NCBI RefSeq assembly: GCF_900102135.1
Contig: NZ_FMVJ01000006.1
Location: forward strand, 186,001 to 250,000
Source of the DNA: Microvirga guangxiensis
Lineage (GTDB): Bacteria > Pseudomonadota > Alphaproteobacteria > Rhizobiales > Beijerinckiaceae
Reading direction: 5' to 3'
DNA length: 64,000 nucleotides
In this document: positions 19,712 through 28,468 of the stretch, in pieces
Layout: the number at the start of each line of letters is the position of its first letter
Numbering within the stretch: the stretch's first letter is position 1
Translations under genes and position numbers: made by a program
The notes under the pieces: generated by a model
Told to the model about the DNA's origin: nothing
The model's database searches: none
Seen by the model: only the letters and a program-made list of their open reading frames with translations

Positions 19712-20161
19712 CTACCAGCATCGAGGATCGAGGTTGGAAGAGTAGGGACCGTCTCGCAGCAATATCGTGTATAGAAAATCGTTCTTATAGATTTGAAACT
19801 TAGGCGCCCCCTGTACTGCTGAACTAGCAGGTCTTAACAGCGCCGAGGCTATCTGTTGTTGAAACTCTACTTCTAGATTGTTGGGGATGAACGCCTCAAC
19901 CACAACCACCGCCTCGAAGCTGCAATAATCTCCGTTGCTTAGTCCTATGCCTGTCCCAACTCGAGAACCTCTGGCTATAACCACAGAATTCTGCGGAAGC
20001 GGTAGGTCCTGGAGTTGTGAAGCAAATCGCGAAAGGCGAAATTCATTAAGAGCTAATGCGCTTAGAACTGGGCTCGAAATTATTCCAAGGGTAATTAAAG
20101 TTCCTAAGATTCGCCCAAGCCATGTTCTTGGAATAAGCAAGAATATACGTTGTACTTTCAA
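19712..20161 (-). CDS. Hypothetical membrane-anchored protein, AT-rich orphan
   Basis: I recognise no family. The 149-aa product has one N-terminal membrane segment (LGRILGTLITLGIISSPVLSAL, about residues 15-36, of which LGTLITLGIISSPVL is the core). A probably periplasmic domain follows, with NSVVIARGSRVGTGIGLSNGD and a beta-rich YCSFEAVVVVEAFIP stretch. The DNA is clearly richer in A and T than its neighbours, and the codon choice differs, which suggests recent transfer. It lies downstream of rimO on the same strand, behind a perfect 14-bp inverted repeat. The open frame with a plausible membrane segment makes it likely real, but it could be a decaying insert. Confidence 0.5.
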   Translation of the reverse strand: MKVQRIFLLIPRTWLGRILGTLITLGIISSPVLSALALNEFRLSRFASQLQDLPLPQNSVVIARGSRVGTGIGLSNGDYCSFEAVVVVEAFIPNNLEVEFQQQIASALLRPASSAVQGAPKFQIYKNDFLYTILLRDGPYSSNLDPRCW

Positions 20162-20172
20162 ATGCCGTGCCT

Positions 20173-20203
20173 CCGCTTTCTGATATCTTATATCAGAAAG
20201 CGG
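20173..20203. repeat. Perfect 14-bp inverted repeat, 3-base loop
   Basis: Arm CCGCTTTCTGATAT (20173-20186) and its exact complement (20190-20203) flank CTT. It starts 18 bases after the rimO stop and ends 11 bases before the orphan gene start. It would form a very stable hairpin in RNA of either strand. No T-run adjoins it, so if it ends rimO transcription it is not a textbook terminator. Confidence 0.75.
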
Positions 20204-20220
20204 GCGCGTACTACGCTAGG

Positions 20221-21537
20221 TTATATGATCGCCCCATGAAGGTCGTACTCATCTGAGCGCTCGATCTTCACGTTGACGATCTCGCCCGGCTTCAGAGGGG
20301 TCTTCGAAGCCACATAGACCACGCCGTCGATCTCTGGGGCATCATACTTGGTGCGGCCCGTTGCGACCGTGGCACCCTGTTCGTCGATGATGACGGGCAA
20401 GGTCTTGCCGACGCGTGCCTTGAGCAGTCCGGCGCTGACCTTTTGCTGCGTCTGCATGAAACGATGCCAGCGCTCTTCCTTCACCTCATCCGGCACTGCG
20501 CCAGCGATGTCGTTGGCGGGCGCGCCTTGCACGGGCTCATACTGGAAGCATCCGGCGCGGTCGATCTTCGCCTCTTCCAGCCACTGCATCAGGAGATTCA
20601 CATCCTCTTCCGTCTCGCCAGGGAAGCCGACGATGAAGGTGGAGCGGATGGCGAGGTCCGGGCATATCTCGCGCCATTTCTTGATGCGCTCCAGGGTCTT
20701 CTCCTGGTTGCCGGGGCGGCGCATCGATTTGAGAACGGAAGGCGAGGCATGCTGGAAGGGAATGTCGAGATAGGGAAGGATCTTGCCTTCCGTCATCAGC
20801 GGGATGATCTCGTCCACGTGCGGGTAGGGGTAGACGTAGTGCATGCGCACCCACATGCCGAGCTCGCCCAGTTCCTTGCCGAGTTCGTAGAACCGCGTGC
20901 GGACCTCGCGGTCCTTCCACATGCTGGGCTGGTACTTGATGTCGAGACCGTAAGCGCTGGTGTCCTGCGAGATCACCAGGACTTCCTTCACGCCCGCTCT
21001 GGCGAGCTTCTCGGCTTCGCGCAGCACATCGCCGATGGGGCGGCTGACGAGATCGCCGCGGAGCTTCGGGATGATGCAGAAGGTGCAGCGATTGTTGCAG
21101 CCCTCTGAAATCTTCAGATAGGCATAGTGGCGTGGTGTCAGCTTTACGCCCTGGGGCGGTACGAGATCGATGAAGGGATCGTGCGCAGGAGGGGCAGCCT
21201 GATGAACGGCAGACACGACGGATTCGTAGGCCTGCGGACCAGTAATCGCGAGAACGTTCGGGAAATGCTCACGGATCTGCTCTGGCTCGGCGCCCATGCA
21301 GCCGGTGACGATGACCTTGCCATTCTCGGCCATGGCCTCGCCGATAGCCTCCAAGGACTCCGCCTTGGCGCTGTCAAGAAAGCCGCAAGTGTTGACGATG
21401 ACCACGTCAGCCCCATCATGCTCCCTGGTCAGCTGGTAACCTTGAGCGCGAAGCTGCGTGATGATGCGCTCGGAATCGACCAGGGCCTTCGGGCAGCCCA
21501 GGGATACGAACGAGACTTTGGGTGCGGGAGCATTCAT
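20221..21537 (-). CDS. rimO: Ribosomal protein S12 methylthiotransferase RimO
   Basis: Radical-SAM enzyme that adds a methylthio group to the conserved Asp of ribosomal protein S12. It has 438 aa, a full-length family member. The N-terminal UPF0004 domain starts [16 protein letters not shown] and carries the Cys residues for one iron-sulfur cluster (C in [19 protein letters not shown]). The radical-SAM triad is CNNRCTFC in [19 protein letters not shown] near residues 148-155. A C-terminal TRAM domain (about residues 370-435) contacts the ribosome target. It is upstream of the AT-rich orphan gene and has a 495-base non-coding stretch before its start. Confidence 0.96.
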   Translation of the reverse strand: MNAPAPKVSFVSLGCPKALVDSERIITQLRAQGYQLTREHDGADVVIVNTCGFLDSAKAESLEAIGEAMAENGKVIVTGCMGAEPEQIREHFPNVLAITGPQAYESVVSAVHQAAPPAHDPFIDLVPPQGVKLTPRHYAYLKISEGCNNRCTFCIIPKLRGDLVSRPIGDVLREAEKLARAGVKEVLVISQDTSAYGLDIKYQPSMWKDREVRTRFYELGKELGELGMWVRMHYVYPYPHVDEIIPLMTEGKILPYLDIPFQHASPSVLKSMRRPGNQEKTLERIKKWREICPDLAIRSTFIVGFPGETEEDVNLLMQWLEEAKIDRAGCFQYEPVQGAPANDIAGAVPDEVKEERWHRFMQTQQKVSAGLLKARVGKTLPVIIDEQGATVATGRTKYDAPEIDGVVYVASKTPLKPGEIVNVKIERSDEYDLHGAII

Positions 21538-22032
21538 CCGCGAAATTCCAATCTAGAGACCGTACAGACATCGGAAAGCGCCCACTTAAGTGCGGCTTGG
21601 TGCGAAATCAGGGCAGGGGAGCCTGTGCTCGGAAGCGCTGCGCAAGCTGTTATGCGCGCTGCGAAACCGTGACTTCGCAGCCTTTTCAAGGCTGCCTTCT
21701 CAAGTCGATGCCACGCTTCGCGCAGGCGCTCAAAAGGAGCACGCGACTGAAACGCGCGAATGCCTTACAACAGAGCACCCGTTTTTACAACACCGGGGTG
21801 CCCAGGCGGCCTAATCTCTCAAGGCGGCTAAGCTCTTGAACGGCTTAGGTTGTTGCGCCTTGGCCATTCCGGGCACAAGCTCCCCTCCGGTATGAAAGCC
21901 TGCCTTGCCGAGGCCGTTCTTCGGGCTCGTTCAGACCACGGTCATGCTGCTCTCAGGGGCGTTGATGCTTCCAAACCCGAGCGGCCCGGCAGGGACCCGC
22001 CGCACCGCTCTGTCAGTCGTATCTGTTTAGAT
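21538..22032. other. 495-base intergenic stretch upstream of rimO
   Basis: No convincing gene is seen; the open frames in it lack start signals and family features. It must hold the rimO promoter. It contains two overlapping potential hairpins. One is GCTGCGAA (21658-21665) with TTCGCAGC (21674-21681). The other is GCAGCCTT (21677-21684) with AAGGCTGC (21688-21695). They share bases 21677-21681, so only one can form at a time. A short dyad GCACCC/GGGTGC lies near 21775-21801. Confidence 0.5.
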
Positions 22033-22971
22033 CTATCGACCCCAGCGAAGTACCATCGGATCAAGGCGTCGGGCGATTTCGATAAGGCCTTTGCGGGTTT
22101 CTGGATGCAGCGGCTGAAGCGGGTGGCGAACGGCTTCAGATTTGATCACGCCACCTTCCTTCATGAGGGCCTTGGCTGCCGAGAGTCCGCATTGGCGGTT
22201 CTCGTAGTTGATGAGGGGTAGCCACCGCTCATAGGCTGTAGCGGCTTCCTCGCGGTTTCCTGCGAAATAGGGATCGATGATCTTGCGGATGCCATCCGGA
22301 TATCCGCCACCTGTCATGGCGCCTGTCGCGCCGGCATCGAGATCGGCCATGAGAGTGATCGCCTCTTCACCATCCCATGGACCTTCAATGGAATCGCCGC
22401 CGAGCGCGATAATCTCGCGCAGCTTGTTGGCCGTGCCTGCCACCTCGATCTTGAAATAGGAGACATTGACGATCTCTTTGGCCATCCGCGCCAGGAACGA
22501 TGGAGACAGGGAGGTGCCCGCCATGGGCGCGTCCTGGATCATGATCGGGATGCTGATGGCATCGGACACGCGGCGGAAGAACTCGTAGATACCCGGCTCC
22601 GATACGCGAAGCGTTGCGCCGAAGAAGGGCGGCATAATCATCACCATCGCCGCGCCGGCTGCCTCAGCGCGCTTGGAACGGTCGACGCAGATACCAGTCG
22701 AGAAATGGCTTGTGGTGACAATCACCGGAACCCGTCCGGCAACGTGCTCGAGCACAGTGTGCATCACCATGTCGCGTTCGGCATCGGTGAGAAGGAACTG
22801 CTCAGAGTAGTTTGCAAGGATGCAGACGCCATCTGAGCCGGCATCGATCATGAAGTCGACGGCACGCTTCTGGCCTTCGACATCGAGTTGGCCCTCCTCG
22901 CTGAAAATGGTCGGGGCGACCGGATAGACGCCACGGTAAGGGCGGACCGAAGACCTGCCGAGCAAAGACAT
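22033..22971 (-). CDS. DHDPS-family dehydratase, probably L-2-keto-3-deoxyarabonate dehydratase
   Basis: Class I aldolase-fold enzyme (dihydrodipicolinate synthase superfamily) that most likely dehydrates 2-keto-3-deoxy-L-arabonate to 2-oxoglutarate semialdehyde in the cytoplasm. It has 312 aa. The Schiff-base Lys is K174 in YFKIEVAG. The opening YRGVYPVAPTIFSEEGQLD, the DAGSDGVCILANYSEQFLL segment and the long IEGPWDGEEAITLMADLDAG stretch resemble the Azospirillum-type enzyme as I remember it. The fold is certain and the substrate is by similarity and context. It lies 37 bases downstream of the sugar-acid dehydratase, in the same leftward operon. The aldehyde dehydrogenase it would feed is at 34.5 kb. 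Confidence 0.88.
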   Translation of the reverse strand: MSLLGRSSVRPYRGVYPVAPTIFSEEGQLDVEGQKRAVDFMIDAGSDGVCILANYSEQFLLTDAERDMVMHTVLEHVAGRVPVIVTTSHFSTGICVDRSKRAEAAGAAMVMIMPPFFGATLRVSEPGIYEFFRRVSDAISIPIMIQDAPMAGTSLSPSFLARMAKEIVNVSYFKIEVAGTANKLREIIALGGDSIEGPWDGEEAITLMADLDAGATGAMTGGGYPDGIRKIIDPYFAGNREEAATAYERWLPLINYENRQCGLSAAKALMKEGGVIKSEAVRHPLQPLHPETRKGLIEIARRLDPMVLRWGR

Positions 22972-23008
22972 GATTTCTCCCTGAAAGCTTGCCTGTTGAA
23001 GAAAGAGG

Positions 23009-24742
23009 TTAGTGGTTGTCCCGTGCGACGGGCGCGCCGGATTTCCCGACGAGGAAGTCGAGATCCGCGCCTTTATCTGCCTGCATCACGTGATCGAGGT
23101 ACATTTTCAGGTAGCCGCGTGTTGCGTGCGGTGCCGGAGGCGTCCAAGCCGCGCGTCGGCGCTCCAGCTCTTCTGCGTCCACATGAAGGTGCAGGCTGCG
23201 AGCCGCCACGTCCAGCGTGATGAGGTCTCCGTTCTGGACGAATGCCAGTGGGCCGCCTGCTGTAGCTTCCGGGGCGACATGCAGAACGACAGTGCCGTAA
23301 GCCGTGCCTGACATGCGCGCATCCGATATGCGGATCATATCGCGCACGCCCTTCTTAAGAAGCTTCTGCGGCAATGGCATGTTGCCGACCTCAGCCATGC
23401 CGGGGTAGCCCTTCGGGCCGCAATTTTTCAGCACCATGATACAGGTCGCGTCTATGTCGAGCGTGGCGTCGTCGATACGATGATGCAAATCCTCGATCGT
23501 CTCGAACACCACCGCACGGCCAGTGTGCTTCATGAGTTCAGGCGAGGCCGCTGAGGGCTTTATGACCGCACCGTTAGGCGCAAGGTTGCCTCGCAGGATT
23601 GCTATTCCGGCTTCAGGCTTGAAAGGATCTTCGAAGGTTGTGATGACCTCGCGATTCCAGCAGGGCGCATCCTTCACGTTTTCCCAGAGAGACCTGCCGT
23701 TCACAGTGAGTGCGTCCTTATGCAGAAGACCCTTCTCCCCAAGCGTTCGCAAAACAACGGGCAGGCCGCCGGCATAATAGAAGTCTTCCATCAGGAAGCG
23801 CCCGGACGGCATGAGGTCGACGAGACAATGAACGTCGCGGCCGAGCCGGTCGAAATCGTCCAGGGTCAGTTCGATGCCGGACCGGCCTGCCATGGCAAGC
23901 AGGTGGACGACGGCATTCGTGGATCCGCCAATGGCTGCGAGTGTGCGGATCGCGTTTTCGAAAGCCTGACGTGTCAGGATCTTCGAGAGAACAAGATCTT
24001 CGTTGACCATTTCGACAATGCGCCGCCCAGCCATTCGGGCCAAGTGGTTGCGGCGGGCGTCAGCTGCGGGAATGGCAGCATTCTCAGGAAGCCCCACTCC
24101 GAGCGCTTCCACCATTGAAGCCATGGTCGAGCCGGTACCCATGGTCATGCAGTGACCTGCGGAGCGGTTCATAGCGCCCTCGGCTTCATGGAACTCCTGA
24201 AGAGTTACTTCCCCGGCGCGCAACTGCTCGCTCATGGAAATGATGTTCGTGCCGGATCCGATATACTTGCCGCGATACACGCCACGTAGCTGCGGCCCCC
24301 CGGAGACACCGATCGTCGGCAAGTCGGCTGAGGCTGCACCCATTAACAGGGCAGGGGTGGTCTTATCGCAGCCCATGAGCAGCACGACGCCATCGAGCGG
24401 ATGGGCGCGAATGGCTTCCTCCACGTCCATGGCCGCCAGGTTGCGAAAGAGCATGGCAGTGGGACGCATGGTGACCTCGCCGAGCGAGGATACGGGAAAC
24501 TCCAATGGGAACCCGCCAGCATCGAGAACGCCGTATTTGACATGCTCCGCGATGGTTCTGAAATGGGCGTTGCAGGGTGTCAGCTCCGACCAAGTGTTAC
24601 AGATGCCGATAACCGGACGGCCTTCGAACTGGTCCTGAGGGAAGCCGCTGTTCTTCAGGAAGGAGCGATAATAAAAGCCCATCTTATCCTGACGGCCGAA
24701 CCAGGCTTGGCTTCGTAGTTGGCGTTTCTTGTCTTCGGTCAT
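23009..24742 (-). CDS. IlvD/Edd-family sugar-acid dehydratase (L-arabonate/xylonate type)
   Basis: Iron-sulfur dehydratase that turns a sugar acid, probably L-arabonate, into its 2-keto-3-deoxy acid. It has 577 aa. The three Cys that hold the cluster in the family are C48 (GICNTWSEL), C125 (MGCDKTTPA) and C198 (GHCMTMGTGST). The C-terminal region holds ISDARMSGTAYGTVVLHVAPE, and the RxSGT part belongs to the active site. The N-terminal RSQAWFGRQDKMGFYYRS opening is typical of the pentonate branch rather than of IlvD proper. It starts the leftward operon with the DHDPS-like gene. It diverges from the ytfQ-type receptor across a 155-base AT-rich control region. Confidence 0.9.
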   Translation of the reverse strand: MTEDKKRQLRSQAWFGRQDKMGFYYRSFLKNSGFPQDQFEGRPVIGICNTWSELTPCNAHFRTIAEHVKYGVLDAGGFPLEFPVSSLGEVTMRPTAMLFRNLAAMDVEEAIRAHPLDGVVLLMGCDKTTPALLMGAASADLPTIGVSGGPQLRGVYRGKYIGSGTNIISMSEQLRAGEVTLQEFHEAEGAMNRSAGHCMTMGTGSTMASMVEALGVGLPENAAIPAADARRNHLARMAGRRIVEMVNEDLVLSKILTRQAFENAIRTLAAIGGSTNAVVHLLAMAGRSGIELTLDDFDRLGRDVHCLVDLMPSGRFLMEDFYYAGGLPVVLRTLGEKGLLHKDALTVNGRSLWENVKDAPCWNREVITTFEDPFKPEAGIAILRGNLAPNGAVIKPSAASPELMKHTGRAVVFETIEDLHHRIDDATLDIDATCIMVLKNCGPKGYPGMAEVGNMPLPQKLLKKGVRDMIRISDARMSGTAYGTVVLHVAPEATAGGPLAFVQNGDLITLDVAARSLHLHVDAEELERRRAAWTPPAPHATRGYLKMYLDHVMQADKGADLDFLVGKSGAPVARDNH

Positions 24743-24897
24743 TCCTATCGCCTTAAAATTGCGTCAGGGCTCAAAAGAAAATTTGCGGCTACGACTAACG
24801 TCGGATGGTTGTCATTCTCGCTGTATATAATATGATAAATAGGTGGCTGTTAAGGCTGCTAAAGTCTAAAATCAAAGAATGCAGAGGGAGAAAACGC
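24743..24897. promoter_or_regulatory. Divergent control region between dehydratase operon and ytfQ-type importer
   Basis: This 155-base segment is distinctly AT-rich and must carry promoters in both directions. It includes an AT-rich near-dyad around 24821-24837 (CTGTATATAATATGATA). This shares the 7-mer TATTATA (minus strand) with the palindrome upstream of chvE (30264-30283). A FadR-type regulator encoded inside the cluster is the natural candidate to bind both. The AGAGGGAG ribosome-binding site of the importer receptor lies at its right end. The binding role is inference. Confidence 0.45.
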
Positions 24898-25860
24898 ATG
24901 AAGGCTCGTCATCTTCTGACGACAATCGGTATGGCTGCGCTGATGCTGTCGTCCGGCGTGGCTTACGCTCAGAGCAAAATGACCGTGGGCTTCTCGCAGG
25001 TCGGTTCGGAATCCGGCTGGCGTGCAGCAGAGACGAAGGTCTCCAAGATCGAAGCGGACAAGCGCGGCATCGACCTGAAGATCTCAGACGCCCAGCAGAA
25101 ACAAGAAAACCAGATCCGTGCCGTTCGCTCTTTCATTGCACAAGGGGTCGATGCCATCCTTCTTGCTCCGGTCGTAGCAACCGGCTGGGATGCGGTGCTC
25201 AAAGAAGCCAAGGAAGCAAAAATCCCGGTCGTTCTACTCGACCGATCCATCGAGACAAAGGACGAGTCTTTATATCTCACCGCAGTGACCTCCGATACGG
25301 TCTATGAGGGCAAGGTGGCCGGTGAGTGGCTCGCCAAGGAAACCGGCGGCAAATGCAATGTGGTCGAGCTGCAGGGCACGGTCGGATCAAGCCCAGCGAT
25401 CAACCGCAAGAAAGGTTTCGATCAGGTTGTAGCAGCCAATCCAGGCATGAAGATCATCCGTACCCAATCCGGCGACTTCACCCGCACCAAGGGCAAAGAG
25501 GTCATGGAGAGCTTCATCAAGGCGGAAGGCGGCGGCAAGAACATCTGCGCCGTCTACGCCCATAATGACGACATGGCCATCGGCGCCATCCAAGCCATCA
25601 AGGAAGCTGGCCTGAAGCCAGGTAAGGACATCAAGATCGTATCCATCGACGGTGTGCCGGATATCTTCAAGGCGATGGCCGATGGTGAGGCGAACGTCAC
25701 CGTGGAGCTGACGCCCAATATGGCTGGTCCGGCTCTCGATGCGCTCGCGGCCTTCAAGAAGGACGGCACGATGCCGAAGAAGTGGATTCAAACTGAATCC
25801 AAAGTCTTCACTCCCGAGACGGCCTCAGCTGAGTACGAGAAGCGCAAGGAACTCTACTAA
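24898..25860 (+). CDS. ytfQ: Sugar ABC substrate-binding protein, YtfQ type
   Basis: Periplasmic receptor of the galactofuranose-type importer, periplasmic-binding-protein family 1/4. I choose the ATG at 24898, preceded by AGAGGGAG, which gives 320 aa and a normal signal peptide (TTIGMAALMLSSGVAYAQS). An ATG 31 codons upstream is not credible. The mature start MTVGFSQVGSESGWRAAET and the segments SDAQQKQENQIRAVRSF and DAILLAPVVATGWDAVL match YtfQ of E. coli closely. YtfQ binds furanose forms of galactose and also arabinose. Gene order receptor-ATPase-permease-permease is the same as ytfQRT-yjfF. A strong hairpin follows the stop codon. Confidence 0.92.
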   Translation: MKARHLLTTIGMAALMLSSGVAYAQSKMTVGFSQVGSESGWRAAETKVSKIEADKRGIDLKISDAQQKQENQIRAVRSFIAQGVDAILLAPVVATGWDAVLKEAKEAKIPVVLLDRSIETKDESLYLTAVTSDTVYEGKVAGEWLAKETGGKCNVVELQGTVGSSPAINRKKGFDQVVAANPGMKIIRTQSGDFTRTKGKEVMESFIKAEGGGKNICAVYAHNDDMAIGAIQAIKEAGLKPGKDIKIVSIDGVPDIFKAMADGEANVTVELTPNMAGPALDALAAFKKDGTMPKKWIQTESKVFTPETASAEYEKRKELY

Positions 25861-25875
25861 TTGCTTCAACCCGAT

Positions 25876-25903
25876 AGCGGCAGGCGCAACCAAGCCTGCC
25901 GCT
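25876..25903 (+). other. Intercistronic hairpin between ytfQ and ytfR
   Basis: Stem AGCGGCAGGC (25876-25885) pairs perfectly with GCCTGCCGCT (25894-25903) around an 8-base loop. No T-run follows. Hairpins here in receptor-first operons usually protect the receptor mRNA 3' end and lower the downstream message. This role is inferred from position. Confidence 0.7.
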
Positions 25904-25952
25904 TCTCATGTGCCGCTGCCGCTGGCGGTTCATCATTAGATTTGGGGAAGCC

Positions 25953-27464
25953 ATGCCGCTGCTGAACGAGCGTTCCGATCTTCTGGAGATCAAGGAGCTC
26001 ACAAAAGGATTTCCTGGCGTTCAGGCCTTGGATCATGTGGATTTCACGCTCTATGCAGGTGAGATACATGGTCTCCTTGGTGAGAATGGCGCCGGCAAGT
26101 CCACGCTGATCAAGGTGCTGACCGGCGTATTCAGGCGCGATGGCGGAACCATTCGTCTCGACGGTTTGGACATTGAGGCGCGCGATCCGGCGGATGCTCT
26201 CTCCTTGGGGATCGGTACCGTCTATCAGGAGGTCAATCTCCTGCCCAACCTGTCTGTCGCCGAAAACCTGTTCATTGGTCGTCAGCCGCACCGTTTCGGT
26301 ATCGTCCGTACAGGCGAGATGCGCCGCCGTTCCGCAGAAATCCTGTCCGCCTACGGTCTCGATATCAATGTCACCGATCCGTTAGGCAGCTTTTCCGTTG
26401 CGATTCAGCAGATCGTAGCCATCGCGCGAGCCGTCGATCTTTCCGCCAAGGTGTTGATCCTGGACGAGCCGACTGCGAGCCTCGATGCGCAGGAAGTAGA
26501 GACTCTCTTCCGCATCCTGCGGGACCTCAAAGAGCGCGGTATCGGCATCATCTTCGTTACGCATTTCCTCGATCAGGTTTACGCTGTGTGCGACCGCATC
26601 ACGGTTCTGCGCAACGGGCGCCTGGTCGGGTCTCGCCCGACATCCTCTCTGCCCCGCATCGAGCTGGTCTCGATGATGCTCGGGCGTGAATTGGCAGCCG
26701 AAGCGCTCCATCGCAACCAACGTCCAGCCGTTACCGAAGAGCCTCTTGTTGCCTTCAAGGATTACGGCAAGCGCCGCCTCATGGAGCCGTTCGATCTGGC
26801 CGTTCGACCCGGGGAAGTGGTCGGGCTTGCCGGGCTTCTCGGCTCTGGTCGCACGGAAACCGCCAAACTGATTTTCGGCATTGAGAAAGCTGAGAGCGGT
26901 CAGGCCTTCGTGGATGGCAAACCTGTGCGCATAGCCTCTCCACGGGATGCCGCCCGGTTGCGGTTCGGATTCACGCCGGAGGACCGCAAGACAGAAGGGA
27001 TCGTCGCCGAGCTGTCGATCCGCGAGAACATCATTCTTGCCCTGCAGGCGCAGCGCGGATGGCTGCATCAGATCCCCCGGCGCAAGCAGGATGAAATCGC
27101 CAATCGCTTCATCAAGCTCCTCGACATTCGCACGCCCGACGCGGAAAAGCCCATTGGCCTTCTCTCCGGCGGCAATCAGCAAAAGGCACTGCTGGCCCGG
27201 TGGCTCGCTACGGAGCCGCGGTTCCTTATTCTAGACGAGCCGACACGTGGCATCGATGTGGGAGCGCATGCGGAGATCATCCGGCTGATCGAGCGCCTCT
27301 GTGAGGATGGCCTCGCCCTGCTCGTCATCTCCTCTGAACTCGAAGAAATCGCCTCCTACAGCGACCGAGTCGTGGTGCTTCGCGACAGAAAGCATGTGCG
27401 TGAACTATCCGGAGCCGAAGTCAATGCGGACACCATCATGACGACAATCGCGAGCCATCAATGA
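25953..27464 (+). CDS. ytfR: Sugar ABC importer fused ATP-binding protein, YtfR type
   Basis: Cytoplasmic ATPase with two cassettes in one chain; the ATG at 25953 (GGGGAAG ribosome-binding site) gives 503 aa. The first cassette has Walker [13 protein letters not shown] and Walker [16 protein letters not shown]. Its usual signature is replaced by GSFSVAIQQIVAIARAV, as common in this family. The second cassette has GLLGSGRTETAKL, signature [16 protein letters not shown] and Walker [20 protein letters not shown]. The latter is diagnostic for carbohydrate-uptake ABC ATPases (CUT2 class). It overlaps the next permease start by 4 bases (ATGA). Confidence 0.94.
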   Translation: MPLLNERSDLLEIKELTKGFPGVQALDHVDFTLYAGEIHGLLGENGAGKSTLIKVLTGVFRRDGGTIRLDGLDIEARDPADALSLGIGTVYQEVNLLPNLSVAENLFIGRQPHRFGIVRTGEMRRRSAEILSAYGLDINVTDPLGSFSVAIQQIVAIARAVDLSAKVLILDEPTASLDAQEVETLFRILRDLKERGIGIIFVTHFLDQVYAVCDRITVLRNGRLVGSRPTSSLPRIELVSMMLGRELAAEALHRNQRPAVTEEPLVAFKDYGKRRLMEPFDLAVRPGEVVGLAGLLGSGRTETAKLIFGIEKAESGQAFVDGKPVRIASPRDAARLRFGFTPEDRKTEGIVAELSIRENIILALQAQRGWLHQIPRRKQDEIANRFIKLLDIRTPDAEKPIGLLSGGNQQKALLARWLATEPRFLILDEPTRGIDVGAHAEIIRLIERLCEDGLALLVISSELEEIASYSDRVVVLRDRKHVRELSGAEVNADTIMTTIASHQ

Positions 27465-28468
27465 GCAGTGTCGTGCAGGCCAATGTTCCTCGTATGCTTC
27501 CCAAGGGCCTTCCACAGGTAGCGGCGCTTCTGGTCGTCCTTCTCATCAATTGGCTGGTATTTCGCGATTTCTTCGCCATTCGTCTCCAGGACGGGCGCCT
27601 CTTTGGCAGCCTGATCGATGTTCTCAACCGCGGCGCTCCTGTAGCGATCCTGGCGCTTGGAATGACTCTCGTCATCGCCACTCGCGGTATCGATCTTTCC
27701 GTCGGCGCCGTGATGGCCATTGCCGGTGCCATGGCCGCCAGCATGACGGCGCAAGGCTATCCGCTTCCAGTCGCTCTGGCTGCGGCGGCGGGAATTGGGC
27801 TCGCCTGCGGCTTATGGAATGGCATTCTCGTTGCTGTTCTTGAGATTCAACCTTTCGTCGCAACACTTATTCTCATGGTGGCGGGACGCGGCTTTGCCCA
27901 GCTCATAACGGAAGGGCAGATCATTACCTTCGTCAGCGATGGCTTTGCTGCCATCGGTAGCGGTTCATTTTTGATGTTGCCGATGCCGGTTGTGATCGCC
28001 CTCGTAATGCTGGTCGTCACCCATATCGTGGTTCGCTACACCGCGTTGGGCCTTTTCATCGAAGCAATCGGCGCCAACGTGCGCTCCAGCGCATATGCAG
28101 GTATCGGCACGAAAGCGGTCACCATTGCAGTCTACATGTGGTGCAGCCTGTGTGCTGCCATCGCGGGCCTTATCGTTACAGCTGATATTCGCGGCGCGGA
28201 CGCCAATAATGCGGGCCTTTGGCTTGAGCTCGATGCCATTCTGGCAGTGGTTATCGGCGGCACCTCGCTCTTCGGCGGGCGCTTCAGCCTGGGACTTTCG
28301 GTCGTTGGCGCGCTCATTATCCAAGCCATGAATACCGGTATCCTGCTCAGCGGATATCCACCCGAGTACAACCTGATTGTGAAGGCCATCGTCGTGTTGG
28401 CCGTGCTTCTGGCACAGGCGCCCATCTTGTCGGGACTCGTGGCCGTCTGGAAGAGGACCAAAACCTGA
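27461..28468 (+). CDS. ytfT: Sugar ABC importer permease, YtfT type
   Basis: CUT2-class inner-membrane permease, 335 aa with about nine or ten hydrophobic segments. The family motif GMTLVIATRGIDLSVGAVMAIAGA lies near residues 67-90 (core RGIDLSVGAVMA). The C-terminal VVIGGTSLFGGRFSLGLSVVGALIIQAMNTGI region fits (core GGTSLFGGRFSL). The start overlaps the ytfR stop as ATGA and the end overlaps the next permease as TGATG, so all three are translationally coupled. Two different permeases in one importer is the hallmark of the YtfT/YjfF type, in contrast to GguB further on, which is used alone. Confidence 0.93.
   Translation: MSSVVQANVPRMLPKGLPQVAALLVVLLINWLVFRDFFAIRLQDGRLFGSLIDVLNRGAPVAILALGMTLVIATRGIDLSVGAVMAIAGAMAASMTAQGYPLPVALAAAAGIGLACGLWNGILVAVLEIQPFVATLILMVAGRGFAQLITEGQIITFVSDGFAAIGSGSFLMLPMPVVIALVMLVVTHIVVRYTALGLFIEAIGANVRSSAYAGIGTKAVTIAVYMWCSLCAAIAGLIVTADIRGADANNAGLWLELDAILAVVIGGTSLFGGRFSLGLSVVGALIIQAMNTGILLSGYPPEYNLIVKAIVVLAVLLAQAPILSGLVAVWKRTKT

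Noticed and set aside
21850..22221. Open frame of 123 codons running into the DHDPS-family gene
   Set aside because: It is largely the antisense shadow of the real dehydratase gene and has no start signals or family features.
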